Source: Flavobacterium aerium (GTDB taxonomy: Bacteria; Bacteroidota; Bacteroidia; Flavobacteriales; Flavobacteriaceae). Taken from it: 64,000 bases of DNA. Where the stretch lies: NCBI RefSeq assembly GCF_030766725.1, contig NZ_JARQWR010000012.1:1-64000 (forward strand). Direction: 5' to 3'. Positions 19,134 through 27,997 of this stretch are shown here, piece by piece. The position numbers and the translations under genes are program-made. Under the pieces are notes generated by a model that ran no database searches, was not told the origin of the DNA, and was given only the letters and a program-made list of their open reading frames with translations. Numbering within the stretch: the first letter of the stretch is position 1; every line of letters begins with the position of its first letter.

Positions 19134-19601
19134 TTAAATGTGTGCTTTTTTTAATTTTTCGGCAATAATGTCACAGCTTTCATCAAGCATAAGGTATACT
19201 TTTTTGAAGCCATCATGAAGGCCAAAATAGGGATCTGGAACATCCATGTCTTGATCGGGGAATAATTCGTTAAGAATCATGTTGACTTTATTCTTTGCTT
19301 TTTGATCAGGAGCTAAATCGATAATATCATTATAGTTATTATGATCCATTACATAGATGTAATCAAAAGTTTTGAAGTCGTCTAGGTTAAATTGTCGTCC
19401 GCGTTGGTGGGAGATATCAAGACCGAATTTTTCTGCAATTTCTATAGAACGCAGGTCGGGTTGTTGTCCAATATGCCAAGATCCAGTACCAGCAGAATCA
19501 ACCAAAAATAAATCTTCAGGTAGTTTAGAACGTAATATTTCTTCAGCCAAAGGTGACCTGCAAATATTACCCAAACATACCATTAAGATTTTTGTTGGCA
19601 T
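19134..19601 (-). CDS. Low-molecular-weight protein tyrosine phosphatase
   Basis: A 155-residue LMW-PTP. The P-loop VCLGNICRS gives nucleophile Cys9 and Arg15, and VPDPYFG supplies the general acid Asp123. Such enzymes dephosphorylate tyrosine kinases of capsule or exopolysaccharide systems or act as arsenate reductases; no partner kinase lies nearby. Its ATG shares one base with the dnaA stop (TAATG), so it is translated with dnaA. Confidence 0.94.
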   Translation of the reverse strand: MPTKILMVCLGNICRSPLAEEILRSKLPEDLFLVDSAGTGSWHIGQQPDLRSIEIAEKFGLDISHQRGRQFNLDDFKTFDYIYVMDHNNYNDIIDLAPDQKAKNKVNMILNELFPDQDMDVPDPYFGLHDGFKKVYLMLDESCDIIAEKLKKAHI

Positions 19602-21028
19602 TATAACGATAGTTTTTTGTTGATATCATCAACAAATTTCTTGAATTGTTTATCGGTAGAAACTAAATTGTCAACCGTCTTACAAGCATGTAGTACAGTA
19701 GCATGATCACGATCCCCAATTTGTGAACCGATATTTGCTAAAGACGCTTTGGTGAATTTTTTTGCAAAAAACATAGCCAATTGTCTTGCTTGTACCACGT
19801 GACGTTTTCTTGTTTTAGATTGCAAAGTGTCGATGTCAAGTTGGAAATAGTCAGAAACAACCTTTTGAATATAATCAATAGATATTTCACGTTTCACGTT
19901 TTTCACAAACTTCTCAACCACTTGTTTTGCAAGGTCAAGCGTTACTTCTTTTTTATTGAATGAAGACTGAGCGATTAATGATATAATAGCACCTTCAAGT
20001 TCTCTTACATTAGATTTAATGTTACGAGCAACATATTCAATAATTTCTTCTGGCATTTCAACACCATCACGATACAGAATATTCTTTAAGATAGAAACTC
20101 TAGTTTCGTAATCAGGTTGGTGTAACTCAGCAGAAAGACCCCATTTGAAACGAGATAACAAACGTTGTTCGATATCCTGCATGTCAACCGGAGCTTTGTC
20201 AGAAGTTAAAATAACTTGTTTTCCGTTTTGGTGTAAGTAATTGAAAATATGGAAAAAGACATCCTGTGTTCCGGTTTTACCAGAAAGGAATTGAACATCA
20301 TCAATAATCAATACATCGATTAATTGATAGAAATGAATAAAATCATTTCTCGTATTTCTCTTTACAGAGTCAATATATTGTTGCGTGAAGATTTCAGCAG
20401 AAATATATAAAACTGTTTTTTCAGGATATTTGTCTTTGATTTCTACACCAATAGCATGTGCTAAGTGTGTTTTACCAAGACCAACACCTCCAAAAATTAA
20501 AAGTGGATTAAATGAGGTTCCTCCCGGTTTGTTTGCTACTGCCATACCAGCAGAACGTGCTAAACGGTTAGAATCACCTTCTAAGAAATTGTCAAAACTA
20601 TAATTCGCATTTAATTGCGATTCAATTTTTAAATTTCGTATTCCAGGAATAATAAATGGATTCTTTAATTCAGGATTTTTATTTTGTAATGGAACATCAA
20701 CATCCTGTGGTTTTACAGGCGCGCGATTTGCACTTGGTAACTGCTCTGTGAAGGGCTGTTTATTACCATAAGTGTTTTCCATCTTGATTTTATACAGTAA
20801 CTTTGCATTTTTCCCAAGTTCTTTGGTTAGTGCCACCTTTAATAATTTTACGTAGTGTTCTTCTAGCCATTCGTAGAAAAATTTACTAGGTACTTGAATA
20901 TATAACGCGTTATCGGTGAGTTCAACTGATTTGATCGGCTCGAACCAAGTCTTGTAAGCTTGGTCCTGAATGTTGTCTTTTATAAAAGACAGACAGTTTT
21001 CCCATACTGATTGCGCAGTTTTGTTCAT
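19601..21028 (-). CDS. dnaA: Chromosomal replication initiator DnaA
   Basis: A 475-residue DnaA with all four domains: N-terminal domain I (1-85), a variable linker to about 135, the AAA+ core with Walker A GGVGLGKT (180-187) and Walker B LIIDDVQFL (240-248), and domain IV with the DnaA-box reading motif GDRDHATVLHACKTV near the C-terminus. It opens oriC to start replication. I see no cluster of TTATCCACA-type boxes in the 190-base upstream spacer, so oriC is probably elsewhere. Confidence 0.98.
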   Translation of the reverse strand: MNKTAQSVWENCLSFIKDNIQDQAYKTWFEPIKSVELTDNALYIQVPSKFFYEWLEEHYVKLLKVALTKELGKNAKLLYKIKMENTYGNKQPFTEQLPSANRAPVKPQDVDVPLQNKNPELKNPFIIPGIRNLKIESQLNANYSFDNFLEGDSNRLARSAGMAVANKPGGTSFNPLLIFGGVGLGKTHLAHAIGVEIKDKYPEKTVLYISAEIFTQQYIDSVKRNTRNDFIHFYQLIDVLIIDDVQFLSGKTGTQDVFFHIFNYLHQNGKQVILTSDKAPVDMQDIEQRLLSRFKWGLSAELHQPDYETRVSILKNILYRDGVEMPEEIIEYVARNIKSNVRELEGAIISLIAQSSFNKKEVTLDLAKQVVEKFVKNVKREISIDYIQKVVSDYFQLDIDTLQSKTRKRHVVQARQLAMFFAKKFTKASLANIGSQIGDRDHATVLHACKTVDNLVSTDKQFKKFVDDINKKLSL

Positions 21029-21218
21029 AAATTAACGTATATTATCTTGTTTATTAAAGTGTTGTCTTACAAAAGAAGCGAGTAAACTTCTAGTGATATT
21101 CGGGAGAACAAATATGTGACAAATTTCGTTAAAAAAAAATCTAAAAAGGATTGATTTTGAAAAAATAAAATTGTAAGTAATACTTTTTTTAATATAAAAA
21201 AAATTAACACAGAATTAA

Positions 21219-21623
21219 ATGAAAGAACATCAGTTTCAAGTTCGAGTTCGTTATGCAGAAACGGATCAAATGGGAGTCGTTTATCATGGTAATTATGCGC
21301 AGTATTTTGAAATGGGCCGCGTTGAATGGCTTAGAAACCTTGGGGTTTCGTATAAATGGATGGAAGAGAATGGAATTATGCTACCAGTGGTTTCGCTAAC
21401 GATGAATTATAAAAAACCAGCACTCTATGATGATGAGTTAACAGTAAAAACTATTTTTAAAAGTCAGCATTCTGTTAAGATAGAATTTGAATATGAAATC
21501 TATAATCAAAAAAATGAGTTATTAACAACCGGTAGTTCAATTCTTGTTTTTGTGGATATGAAAACACGTCGCCCAATTCTCCCTCCGGGTTATATTAATG
21601 AAAAATTAAATGAATTTGCTTAA
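21219..21623 (+). CDS. Acyl-CoA thioesterase, YbgC/4-hydroxybenzoyl-CoA type
   Basis: A 134-residue hot-dog-fold thioesterase. The RVRYAETDQMGVVYHGNYAQ block, with the catalytic Asp, and the following YFEMGRVEWLR helix define the YbgC-like family, which hydrolyses acyl-CoA or acyl-ACP thioesters. It is divergent from dnaA; there are no tol-pal genes beside it, so a Tol-Pal role is not supported here. Confidence 0.92.
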   Translation: MKEHQFQVRVRYAETDQMGVVYHGNYAQYFEMGRVEWLRNLGVSYKWMEENGIMLPVVSLTMNYKKPALYDDELTVKTIFKSQHSVKIEFEYEIYNQKNELLTTGSSILVFVDMKTRRPILPPGYINEKLNEFA

Positions 21624-21709
21624 GGAAGATAAAGAATAGTTAGGAATCGATTTTTTTCCTCTTTAAAGATTGCGAAATCATCATTTTAAGAGGTGGATGA
21701 AATCCGTTA

Positions 21710-22327
21710 TTATTCCTTTATTTTAATCACAACTTCATATAGATTTGTGAAAATGTCGAAAATCATTTCGGCATTTTTTTTGCGTGTAGCAATTTCAATT
21801 TCACAAGTCATTTCCATTTTTTGGGAAATAAGATCTAAGTTTTTCTCTTTTATTACCCGCATTACTTTATTCATATTTTTGTAATCAAATTGAATAATAT
21901 AATGAATGTCAATTGTCTTCTCAATAATATCGGCTGCTTCAAGTGCCATTTGTGCTGTAGTGCGATAAGCACTGATTAAACCACCTACACCAAGCTTTAC
22001 TCCACCAAAGTAACGAACAACCACAACAAGTATGTTAGTGACTTCAAAGGATTGTATTTGACCATATATAGGCATTCCTGCGCTATTACTAGGCTCTCCA
22101 TCATCATTGGCTCTAAAATAGATTTTATCAGTTCCCGTTTGATAAGCGTAACACCAATGTCGGGCACTATGATGCATTTTTTTTAAATCTTCAATTATTG
22201 CTTTAACATCATCTTCAGTTTGTATAGGATAGGCATATCCAAAGAATTTACTATTCTTTTCTTTGAATAGTACTTCTTCGGAAACAACACTTAAAGTTTT
22301 GTATGTATCTTTTATTTCTGAACTCAT
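21710..22327 (-). CDS. YigZ/IMPACT family protein
   Basis: A 205-residue protein of the UPF0029/IMPACT group. The signature is intact: FRANDDGEPSNSAGMPI, then VVVVRYFGGVKLGVGGL and AYRTTA. The C-terminal ferredoxin-like part starts near residue 140. Eukaryotic IMPACT regulates the kinase GCN2; the bacterial role is not settled. Its mRNA probably begins with the hairpin at 22359-22396. Confidence 0.93.
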   Translation of the reverse strand: MSSEIKDTYKTLSVVSEEVLFKEKNSKFFGYAYPIQTEDDVKAIIEDLKKMHHSARHWCYAYQTGTDKIYFRANDDGEPSNSAGMPIYGQIQSFEVTNILVVVVRYFGGVKLGVGGLISAYRTTAQMALEAADIIEKTIDIHYIIQFDYKNMNKVMRVIKEKNLDLISQKMEMTCEIEIATRKKNAEMIFDIFTNLYEVVIKIKE

Positions 22328-22358
22328 GATGATGCGGATAACCGCGCTATAGGTATGC

Positions 22359-22396
22359 TAAATTTTTGTTGACCAGATTTGGTTAACAAAAATTTA
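22359..22396 (-). promoter_or_regulatory. Stable hairpin at the 5' end of the yigZ mRNA
   Basis: Two 17-base arms (starting TAAATTTTTGTT) pair with one mismatch around a 4-base loop. It begins just downstream of the -7 box at 22403-22410, so it would form the first 38 bases of the transcript. Confidence 0.5.
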
Positions 22397-22402
22397 GGCC
22401 GA

Positions 22403-22410
22403 CAAAATTA
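22403..22410 (-). promoter_or_regulatory. -7 box of the yigZ promoter
   Basis: Minus-strand TAATTTTG matches the consensus; transcription would start near 22396. Confidence 0.5.
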
Positions 22411-22462
22411 ATGAAAAAGAAAAAAGGACGAAAGCTATATTCAATATAATATTTGGAATGTA

Positions 22463-23071
22463 TTATATGATGATAATCTTTTTTTCAAAAAGTTCAGTGA
22501 CATCATCTGTAGCAGGATTTAAATTCCAAACATGCAATCCTAAAGATTGGGCAACATCAGTGTTTTTCTTAGTATCATCAACGAACAAAGTACGTTTGGG
22601 TGATAATTCATGTTTTTGAATGATGAAATTAAAAGCTTCAGGTTCTGGCTTGCGTGCACGAATTTCAAAAGAATAATACACTTTTTCAAAACATTGATAG
22701 AAATCACTATAGAAAGAAGGACCCACTTGATTTTCAAAAGCTTCGATATGAATAGAATCGGTATTGGTCAATAAGAATAAACGGTATTGGGAGGCAATTT
22801 TTTGTAAAAATTCTAGACGAGCCAGTGGGAATTCCAAAACACATTGATTCCATGCCGACTTTATGGTGTCGATAGAAGCATCGGGTATATGTTTTTGCAA
22901 GGCAATTAGAAATTGTTCACTGTTCATTTTGCCTTTCTCGAAGCGATGATTCAATTCATCAAGTTCATTGCTCCAGGCTGGAAGGCCTAATTTTTGTAAT
23001 GCACGTAAAGATATTTCTGCATCAATATTGATAAAGATATTTCCGAAATCAAAAATAATTGTGTTTATCAT
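22463..23071 (-). CDS. HAD-family hydrolase, YihX-like
   Basis: A 202-residue haloacid dehalogenase-type phosphatase. Motif I is DFGN (Asp8 nucleophile, Gly10 where most HAD enzymes have the acid/base Asp), as in YihX-like sugar phosphatases. LLTNTD is motif II, the Lys in RARKPEPEAF motif III and FVDDTKKNTDVA motif IV. It overlaps the 3' end of ribD by 23 bases, so the two are co-translated. It could be the unassigned phosphatase step of riboflavin synthesis; that is only an inference from context. Confidence 0.88.
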   Translation of the reverse strand: MINTIIFDFGNIFINIDAEISLRALQKLGLPAWSNELDELNHRFEKGKMNSEQFLIALQKHIPDASIDTIKSAWNQCVLEFPLARLEFLQKIASQYRLFLLTNTDSIHIEAFENQVGPSFYSDFYQCFEKVYYSFEIRARKPEPEAFNFIIQKHELSPKRTLFVDDTKKNTDVAQSLGLHVWNLNPATDDVTELFEKKIIII

Positions 23072-24107
23072 GATTTTTGTAAATTAAAAGTTCATCATTA
23101 ATGATGGCCATTTTTTCAACTGGAATACCTTTTAAAATAGGTGCTAAAGTACCATTGTGTAAAAGATTAGTTCCCTTGAAAATCCGAGCCTCATCCCATA
23201 AATTCTGATCAATAAAGGTCTGCAAAGTTTGCTTACCTCCTTCAATAATAACCGATTGAATTTCATTTTCGTATAAAATCGTAACTATTTGTTGTGCTAT
23301 GTTTTTGTCAAAGTCAATCACTTCATATTGTAATAAAGGATTGTTAGAAGCTGTTTTTTGTGCGGTAATAAATATCGTTTTTATGACTCCATTATATACG
23401 GCGTGATCTTTTGGAATTCTCAAATGACGGTCGATAACTATGCGAATCGGATTGTTACCTGTCCAGTCTCGCACATTCAAAATAGGATTGTCGTCAATTA
23501 CAGTATTGGTGCCTACTACTATGGCTTGTTCTTCACTTCGCCATTTATGAACTAATTGTCGAGAATATGGATTTGTAATCCATACTGGTCTTTTTTCATC
23601 TTTGTGAGCAGGGCCAATGAATCCATCTTTGCTTTCTGCCCATTTCAAAATAATAAAAGGTCTTTTTTCTTGGTGAAAGGTAAAGAATCTCTGGTTTAGG
23701 GCACGACATTCCTCTTCAAGAATTCCTACCGTAACATTTCGTCCTGCTTCTTTTAATCGCTTAATGCCATTGCCAGCAACTTTTGCAAAAGTATCGATTG
23801 TTCCGACGACAATGTTTGGAATTTGCTGTTGAATAATTAGATCACAACAGGGTGGTGTTTTTCCAAAATGACTACAAGGTTCAAGGCTTACATAAATAGT
23901 AGATTCTTTTAGTAAATCCTTATTGACAACGCTGTTTACTGCATTTACTTCTGCATGAGCTTCCCCTGCTTTTTGGTGCCAACCTTCTCCTATTATAATA
24001 TTGTTGTGTACTATTACACTGCCAACTAATGGGTTAGTATAGGTTGTTCCTAGGCCGTTTTTGGCCAGTTGAATGCAGCGTTTTATGTATTTTTCTTGTA
24101 TCTTCAC
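23049..24107 (-). CDS. ribD: Riboflavin biosynthesis deaminase/reductase RibD
   Basis: A bifunctional enzyme of 352 residues. The N-terminal cytidine-deaminase-like zinc site is HAEVNAV (His51, Glu53) with EPCSHFGKTPPCC (Cys78, Cys87); the C-terminal half is the NADPH-dependent reductase. It performs two steps from the GTP-derived pyrimidine to riboflavin. There is no ATG at the N-terminus: I choose GTG at 24107 (MKIQEKYIKRC) over TTG at 24110. A -7 box only 5 bases upstream suggests a nearly leaderless mRNA. Confidence 0.94.
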   Translation of the reverse strand: MKIQEKYIKRCIQLAKNGLGTTYTNPLVGSVIVHNNIIIGEGWHQKAGEAHAEVNAVNSVVNKDLLKESTIYVSLEPCSHFGKTPPCCDLIIQQQIPNIVVGTIDTFAKVAGNGIKRLKEAGRNVTVGILEEECRALNQRFFTFHQEKRPFIILKWAESKDGFIGPAHKDEKRPVWITNPYSRQLVHKWRSEEQAIVVGTNTVIDDNPILNVRDWTGNNPIRIVIDRHLRIPKDHAVYNGVIKTIFITAQKTASNNPLLQYEVIDFDKNIAQQIVTILYENEIQSVIIEGGKQTLQTFIDQNLWDEARIFKGTNLLHNGTLAPILKGIPVEKMAIINDELLIYKNHDKHNYF

Positions 24108-24111
24108 CAAA

Positions 24112-24119
24112 CAAAAATA
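24112..24119 (-). promoter_or_regulatory. -7 box directly before ribD
   Basis: Minus-strand TATTTTTG ends 4 bases before the GTG start. No TTG lies at the standard distance. Confidence 0.35.
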
Positions 24120-24136
24120 AAGATTTTATTGCAAGA

Positions 24137-24296
24137 ATGAATAACATTATCGTAAGAGAAATTGAGAAATTTGACAATGCAGTAATTGTAGTAGTAATTC
24201 GGAAAGTATGGATTGAATTGAATGTGCCGAAAGTAGGTACAGCTTAACGAAAATCCTTATTTGGGTATTTTCCAGACAAAATCTAAAAATTATAAA
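24137..24296 (+). pseudogene. Remnant of a GNAT acetyltransferase fused toward prmC
   Basis: An ATG at 24137 opens a 36-codon frame ending VPKVGTA and a TAA. The N-terminus IIVREIEKFDNAVIVVVIRKV and VPKVGTA look like the start of GNAT acetyltransferases. Dropping one base at the stop restores GTAYENPYLGIFQTK, in the same frame as prmC. So a frameshift and a deletion of the remaining 100 or so residues seem to have destroyed the gene. The homology call is from memory of the family, not from a search. Confidence 0.5.
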
Positions 24297-25142
24297 ATGT
24301 ACATTAAAGAATACCGTTCCGATTTTATTCAGTCCTTAACAGCAACCTATGATGCCGGTGAAGCCGAAAGTTTTTTCTATCTAATTTTAGAACAATTGAA
24401 GCAAATGCGACGTGTAGATTTAGCTCTGAATCCAGAAGCTAAATTCACAGAGGAAGAAGTTGTGCAATGGAATCAAATTCTTGAATTATTAAAAGCCGAA
24501 AAGCCTATTCAATATATTTTAGGAACAACTTCCTTTTATGGGTTGGAGTTTGAAGTGAATGAAAATGTGCTAATTCCGAGACCTGAAACAGAGGAATTGG
24601 TAGAATGGATAGTGCGCGAAAATGCGACTAAAGGACCTGTAAGAATATTAGATATTGGAACAGGAAGCGGATGTATTGCAATCACATTGGCAAAGGAATT
24701 GCCCGATGCGAAAGTATCAGCGATTGATGTTTCGTCTAAGGCAATTGAAACAGCACAACGAAATGCACAACGTAATGGTGTTGCTGTGAATTTTGTTTTG
24801 CAAGATATCTTGGCTGCCAATATTTTACCAGACCAATATGATGTTATTGTGTCAAATCCTCCTTATATCAGAGAATTAGAGAAAGTGGAGATTAAAAACA
24901 ATGTACTGGAAAATGAACCACACTTAGCCTTGTTTGTGTCTGATGCAGATCCGTTGATTTTTTACCGAAAAATTAGTGAATTGGCAATAGAAAATTTGCA
25001 GTCAAAAGGAACTTTATACTTTGAGATCAATCAGTATTTGGGAGTAGAAATGAAAAGTTTAATGCAAGAAAAAGGGTTCCAGAATGTTGAGTTGATTCAG
25101 GATATCTATGGTAACGAGCGTATGATGAAAGGAAGCTTGTAA
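24297..25142 (+). CDS. prmC: Peptide chain release factor N5-glutamine methyltransferase
   Basis: A 281-residue PrmC/HemK. SAM binding is at DIGTGSGC (119-126) and the glutamine-binding NPPY motif at 187-190. It methylates the GGQ glutamine of RF1 and RF2. I start at the ATG 24297 (MYIKEYRSDF); an in-frame TTG at 24261 belongs to the GNAT remnant. It is convergent with the permease gene, 4 bases between stops, with no visible terminator. Confidence 0.96.
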   Translation: MYIKEYRSDFIQSLTATYDAGEAESFFYLILEQLKQMRRVDLALNPEAKFTEEEVVQWNQILELLKAEKPIQYILGTTSFYGLEFEVNENVLIPRPETEELVEWIVRENATKGPVRILDIGTGSGCIAITLAKELPDAKVSAIDVSSKAIETAQRNAQRNGVAVNFVLQDILAANILPDQYDVIVSNPPYIRELEKVEIKNNVLENEPHLALFVSDADPLIFYRKISELAIENLQSKGTLYFEINQYLGVEMKSLMQEKGFQNVELIQDIYGNERMMKGSL

Positions 25143-25146
25143 CGCT

Positions 25147-26388
25147 TTATTCGTAACGCAAGGCTTCTATTGGATCAAGGTAAGCGGCTTTTATTGCAGG
25201 ATATAATCCAGAGAAGATAGCTACTAATAAGGTAGTTATTACTGCTGCTATGATAGCGACCCATGGAATAGCAAAGCTAAAGCTGAGTGCTAATGAAATG
25301 ATGTATCCTATTGCAATTCCCAACACAATTCCGACGAGACCTCCTAGTTGGCCAATAACAATTGTTTCGGTGAAAAACTGAAATGCAATAGTGGAGCGCT
25401 TCGCACCCAATGCTTTTCGTACGCCTATTTCTTTGGTACGTTCTGTTACCGATACAATCATGATATTCATTAGAGCAATGGAAGAACCAAATATGGTAAT
25501 TACTCCAATAATCCAAGCTGCCATACTTAAGTATTGTGTAATGGATAAAATTCGGTTGATTAAATCGTCGCTTCGAATGATACCAAAATTACTTTCCGAT
25601 ACGGGATTTAGTTTTCGTACTCTACGCATAGTGAGTGTGGCATGGTCTACAGCAGCATCTAGCAATTCTTTTTTAGAAACCATGATACTTATAGTGTAGT
25701 TTATTTTGGGTGCCGAAAATAAAGATCGTGCGACTTGAATAGGAATCAAAACACGTAAATCTTGGCTGTTGCCAAAAGTAGATCCTTTTTCTTTTAGGAT
25801 GCCTATTACTTTGAATTTTGCGCCACGAATAGAAATGACTTTGTTAATTGGATTTACATCTTTTAATAAGCCCTTTCCAAAATCGGAACCTACAATACAT
25901 ACATAACTATTGTTGTCAATATCGAAATTAGTGAAGTTTCTTCCTGCTTCAGTTTGAAGTCCGGAATTTGGCAGAAAATATTCGTCTACTCCTACTACAG
26001 AGATCTCAGGATCAGTTTTGGTCGATTCGTATTTTACTTCCGCTTTTGTAGTAGCTGTAAAAGAAACGGAAGTATTCGTGAAAGGGTAGGTGTAGCTTTC
26101 CTTGAAGCTTTTTGCGTCGGGGTAACTAATGATTGGATTGATTATTTTTCGATCATTACCGCCTTGTGTCTGCGTTTGTAATTCATATTGATTGATACTA
26201 AAAGTATTGGATCCCATCGAGGCAAAATCGGAGGATAATGTATGCTCTAGGGCAGATACGACGGTCAGGATACCTACTAGTGCGGTAATTCCAATACCAA
26301 TGATTAATACTGTTAAAGTAGTGCGTAATAGCTGACTTCTAATGGAACCCAAAGCGATTCGGGTATTTTCTTTAAACAGTTTAAACAT
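25147..26388 (-). CDS. MacB/FtsX-type ABC transporter permease
   Basis: A 413-residue permease with one N-terminal membrane helix (about 20-45), a large periplasmic MacB core domain (50-270) and three C-terminal helices. The FtsX signature region includes TERTKEIGVRKALGAKR. Such permeases move lipoproteins, peptides or drugs by a mechanotransmission mechanism with a partner ATPase. No ATPase or membrane-fusion gene is adjacent here, so it must pair with one encoded elsewhere. Confidence 0.92.
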   Translation of the reverse strand: MFKLFKENTRIALGSIRSQLLRTTLTVLIIGIGITALVGILTVVSALEHTLSSDFASMGSNTFSINQYELQTQTQGGNDRKIINPIISYPDAKSFKESYTYPFTNTSVSFTATTKAEVKYESTKTDPEISVVGVDEYFLPNSGLQTEAGRNFTNFDIDNNSYVCIVGSDFGKGLLKDVNPINKVISIRGAKFKVIGILKEKGSTFGNSQDLRVLIPIQVARSLFSAPKINYTISIMVSKKELLDAAVDHATLTMRRVRKLNPVSESNFGIIRSDDLINRILSITQYLSMAAWIIGVITIFGSSIALMNIMIVSVTERTKEIGVRKALGAKRSTIAFQFFTETIVIGQLGGLVGIVLGIAIGYIISLALSFSFAIPWVAIIAAVITTLLVAIFSGLYPAIKAAYLDPIEALRYE

Positions 26389-26527
26389 AAATCCAATTTT
26401 ATGGCTCTAATGTAAGCAATTTTGCTCTAAAGTTTCCAAATTTAGATTTCAGGTTTTTTAATGCTTTGAAATGTTGATTTCCCTCAAAAAAGTAAGATAT
26501 TTGTAGTCTTATTTGAATTAGAAAAAA

Positions 26528-27910
26528 ATGGCACAAAAACCGAGTATTCCAAAAGGAACCAGAGATTTCTCTCCAATAGAAGTAGCAAAACGTCAGTATA
26601 TTATCCAAATTATCAAGCATAATTTTGAAAAATATGGATTTCAACCGATTGAAACACCATCGTTTGAAAATTCAGAAACATTGATGGGTAAATATGGAGA
26701 AGAAGGAGATCGTTTGATTTTTAAAATTCTGAACTCTGGAGATAAAGTGAAAAAAGCCGATTTGAAAGCACTCGAAGAAAATAATTTGGCGCGTTTTTCA
26801 AGTTCATTATCTGAGAAAGCATTACGTTATGATTTGACCGTTCCGTTTGCTCGTTACGTGGTACAACACCAAAATGAAATTGAATTTCCATTCAAACGAT
26901 ACCAGGTTCAACCCGTTTGGCGTGCAGATAATCCTCAAAAAGGACGTTTTAGAGAATTCTATCAATGTGATGCCGATGTAGTAGGATCTACTTCATTATG
27001 GCAGGAAGTAGAGTTAGTTCAACTGTATGATGCTGTTTTTTCTAGTTTAGGATTAGAAGGAGTAACGATAAAAATCAACAACCGAAAAATTTTATCTGGA
27101 ATTGCAGAAGTGATTGGAGCAAAAGATAAGTTGATTGATTTTACTGTAGCATTGGATAAGCTGGACAAGATAGGTGAAGATGGTGTGAAGAAAGAAATGA
27201 TGGAAAAAGGTATTGCTGCTGAAGCAATCGATAAGGTACAACCATTGTTTAATTTTACAGGAAGTATCAATGATAAGATTAGTAAACTTTCTACTTTGTT
27301 ACAATCCTCAGAAGAAGGAATGAAAGGAGTAGAAGAGTTACAATTCATTTGTGATAATATAGTTCATTTAGGATTAGAGACTTCGATCTTGGATTTGGAT
27401 GTGACTTTAGCTCGTGGATTAAACTATTACACAGGAGCTATTTTTGAAGTTGCACCACCGCAAACTGTGAAGATGGGTTCTATAGGTGGTGGAGGTCGTT
27501 ACGATGATTTGACGAGTATTTTTGGATTAAAAAATATGAGTGGTGTTGGAATATCGTTTGGATTAGACCGTATCTATTTAGTATTAGAAGAGCTTGGTTT
27601 ATTTCCTCAGACGGTTACAGCTACATCTAGTGCAATATTTTTGAATTTTGGAAATGCAGAATCATTGTATGCTTTGGAAACGATTAAAAAGCTAAGAGCA
27701 GAAAATATTAAAGTAGAATTATATCCTGATGCTGCAAAAATGAATAAACAATTCCAATATGCAGATAAAAGAGGAATTCCATTCGCAGTGTTAGTAGGAG
27801 TAGAAGAAATAGAGCAAAATCAATATAAAATCAAAAATTTAAAATCGGGTGAACAAGAGTTAGTCGGGTTCAATCAATTAGTTGAAATGCTGAAAGAGAT
27901 CGAATTCTAA
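26528..27910 (+). CDS. hisS: Histidyl-tRNA synthetase
   Basis: A 460-residue class II synthetase. PKGTRDFSP opens the protein, motif 2 is in FKRYQVQPVWRADNPQKGR, the histidine-specific block is LDVTLARGLNYYTG, and motif 3 is GVGISFGLDRIY. An anticodon-binding domain fills the last 95 residues. It charges tRNA-His. A single gene with its own terminator. Confidence 0.98.
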   Translation: MAQKPSIPKGTRDFSPIEVAKRQYIIQIIKHNFEKYGFQPIETPSFENSETLMGKYGEEGDRLIFKILNSGDKVKKADLKALEENNLARFSSSLSEKALRYDLTVPFARYVVQHQNEIEFPFKRYQVQPVWRADNPQKGRFREFYQCDADVVGSTSLWQEVELVQLYDAVFSSLGLEGVTIKINNRKILSGIAEVIGAKDKLIDFTVALDKLDKIGEDGVKKEMMEKGIAAEAIDKVQPLFNFTGSINDKISKLSTLLQSSEEGMKGVEELQFICDNIVHLGLETSILDLDVTLARGLNYYTGAIFEVAPPQTVKMGSIGGGGRYDDLTSIFGLKNMSGVGISFGLDRIYLVLEELGLFPQTVTATSSAIFLNFGNAESLYALETIKKLRAENIKVELYPDAAKMNKQFQYADKRGIPFAVLVGVEEIEQNQYKIKNLKSGEQELVGFNQLVEMLKEIEF

Positions 27911-27934
27911 ATTTCTGAAATAGGATAAAAAAGT

Positions 27935-27969
27935 AAAAAGCCTTTAAAAATTATTTTTAAAGGCTTTTT
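27935..27969 (+). terminator. hisS terminator
   Basis: A 16-bp perfect stem (AAAAAGCCTTTAAAAA) with loop TTA and T-rich 3' arm; the A-rich 5' side lets it serve the convergent XRE gene too. Confidence 0.9.
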
Positions 27970-27997
27970 TTATAGATATAATGCAGTGCTGATGGCA

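Noticed and set aside
21029..21218. Possible oriC beside dnaA
   Set aside because: I saw no run of DnaA-box-like 9-mers and no 13-mer repeats in the spacer; the AT-richness alone is ordinary here.
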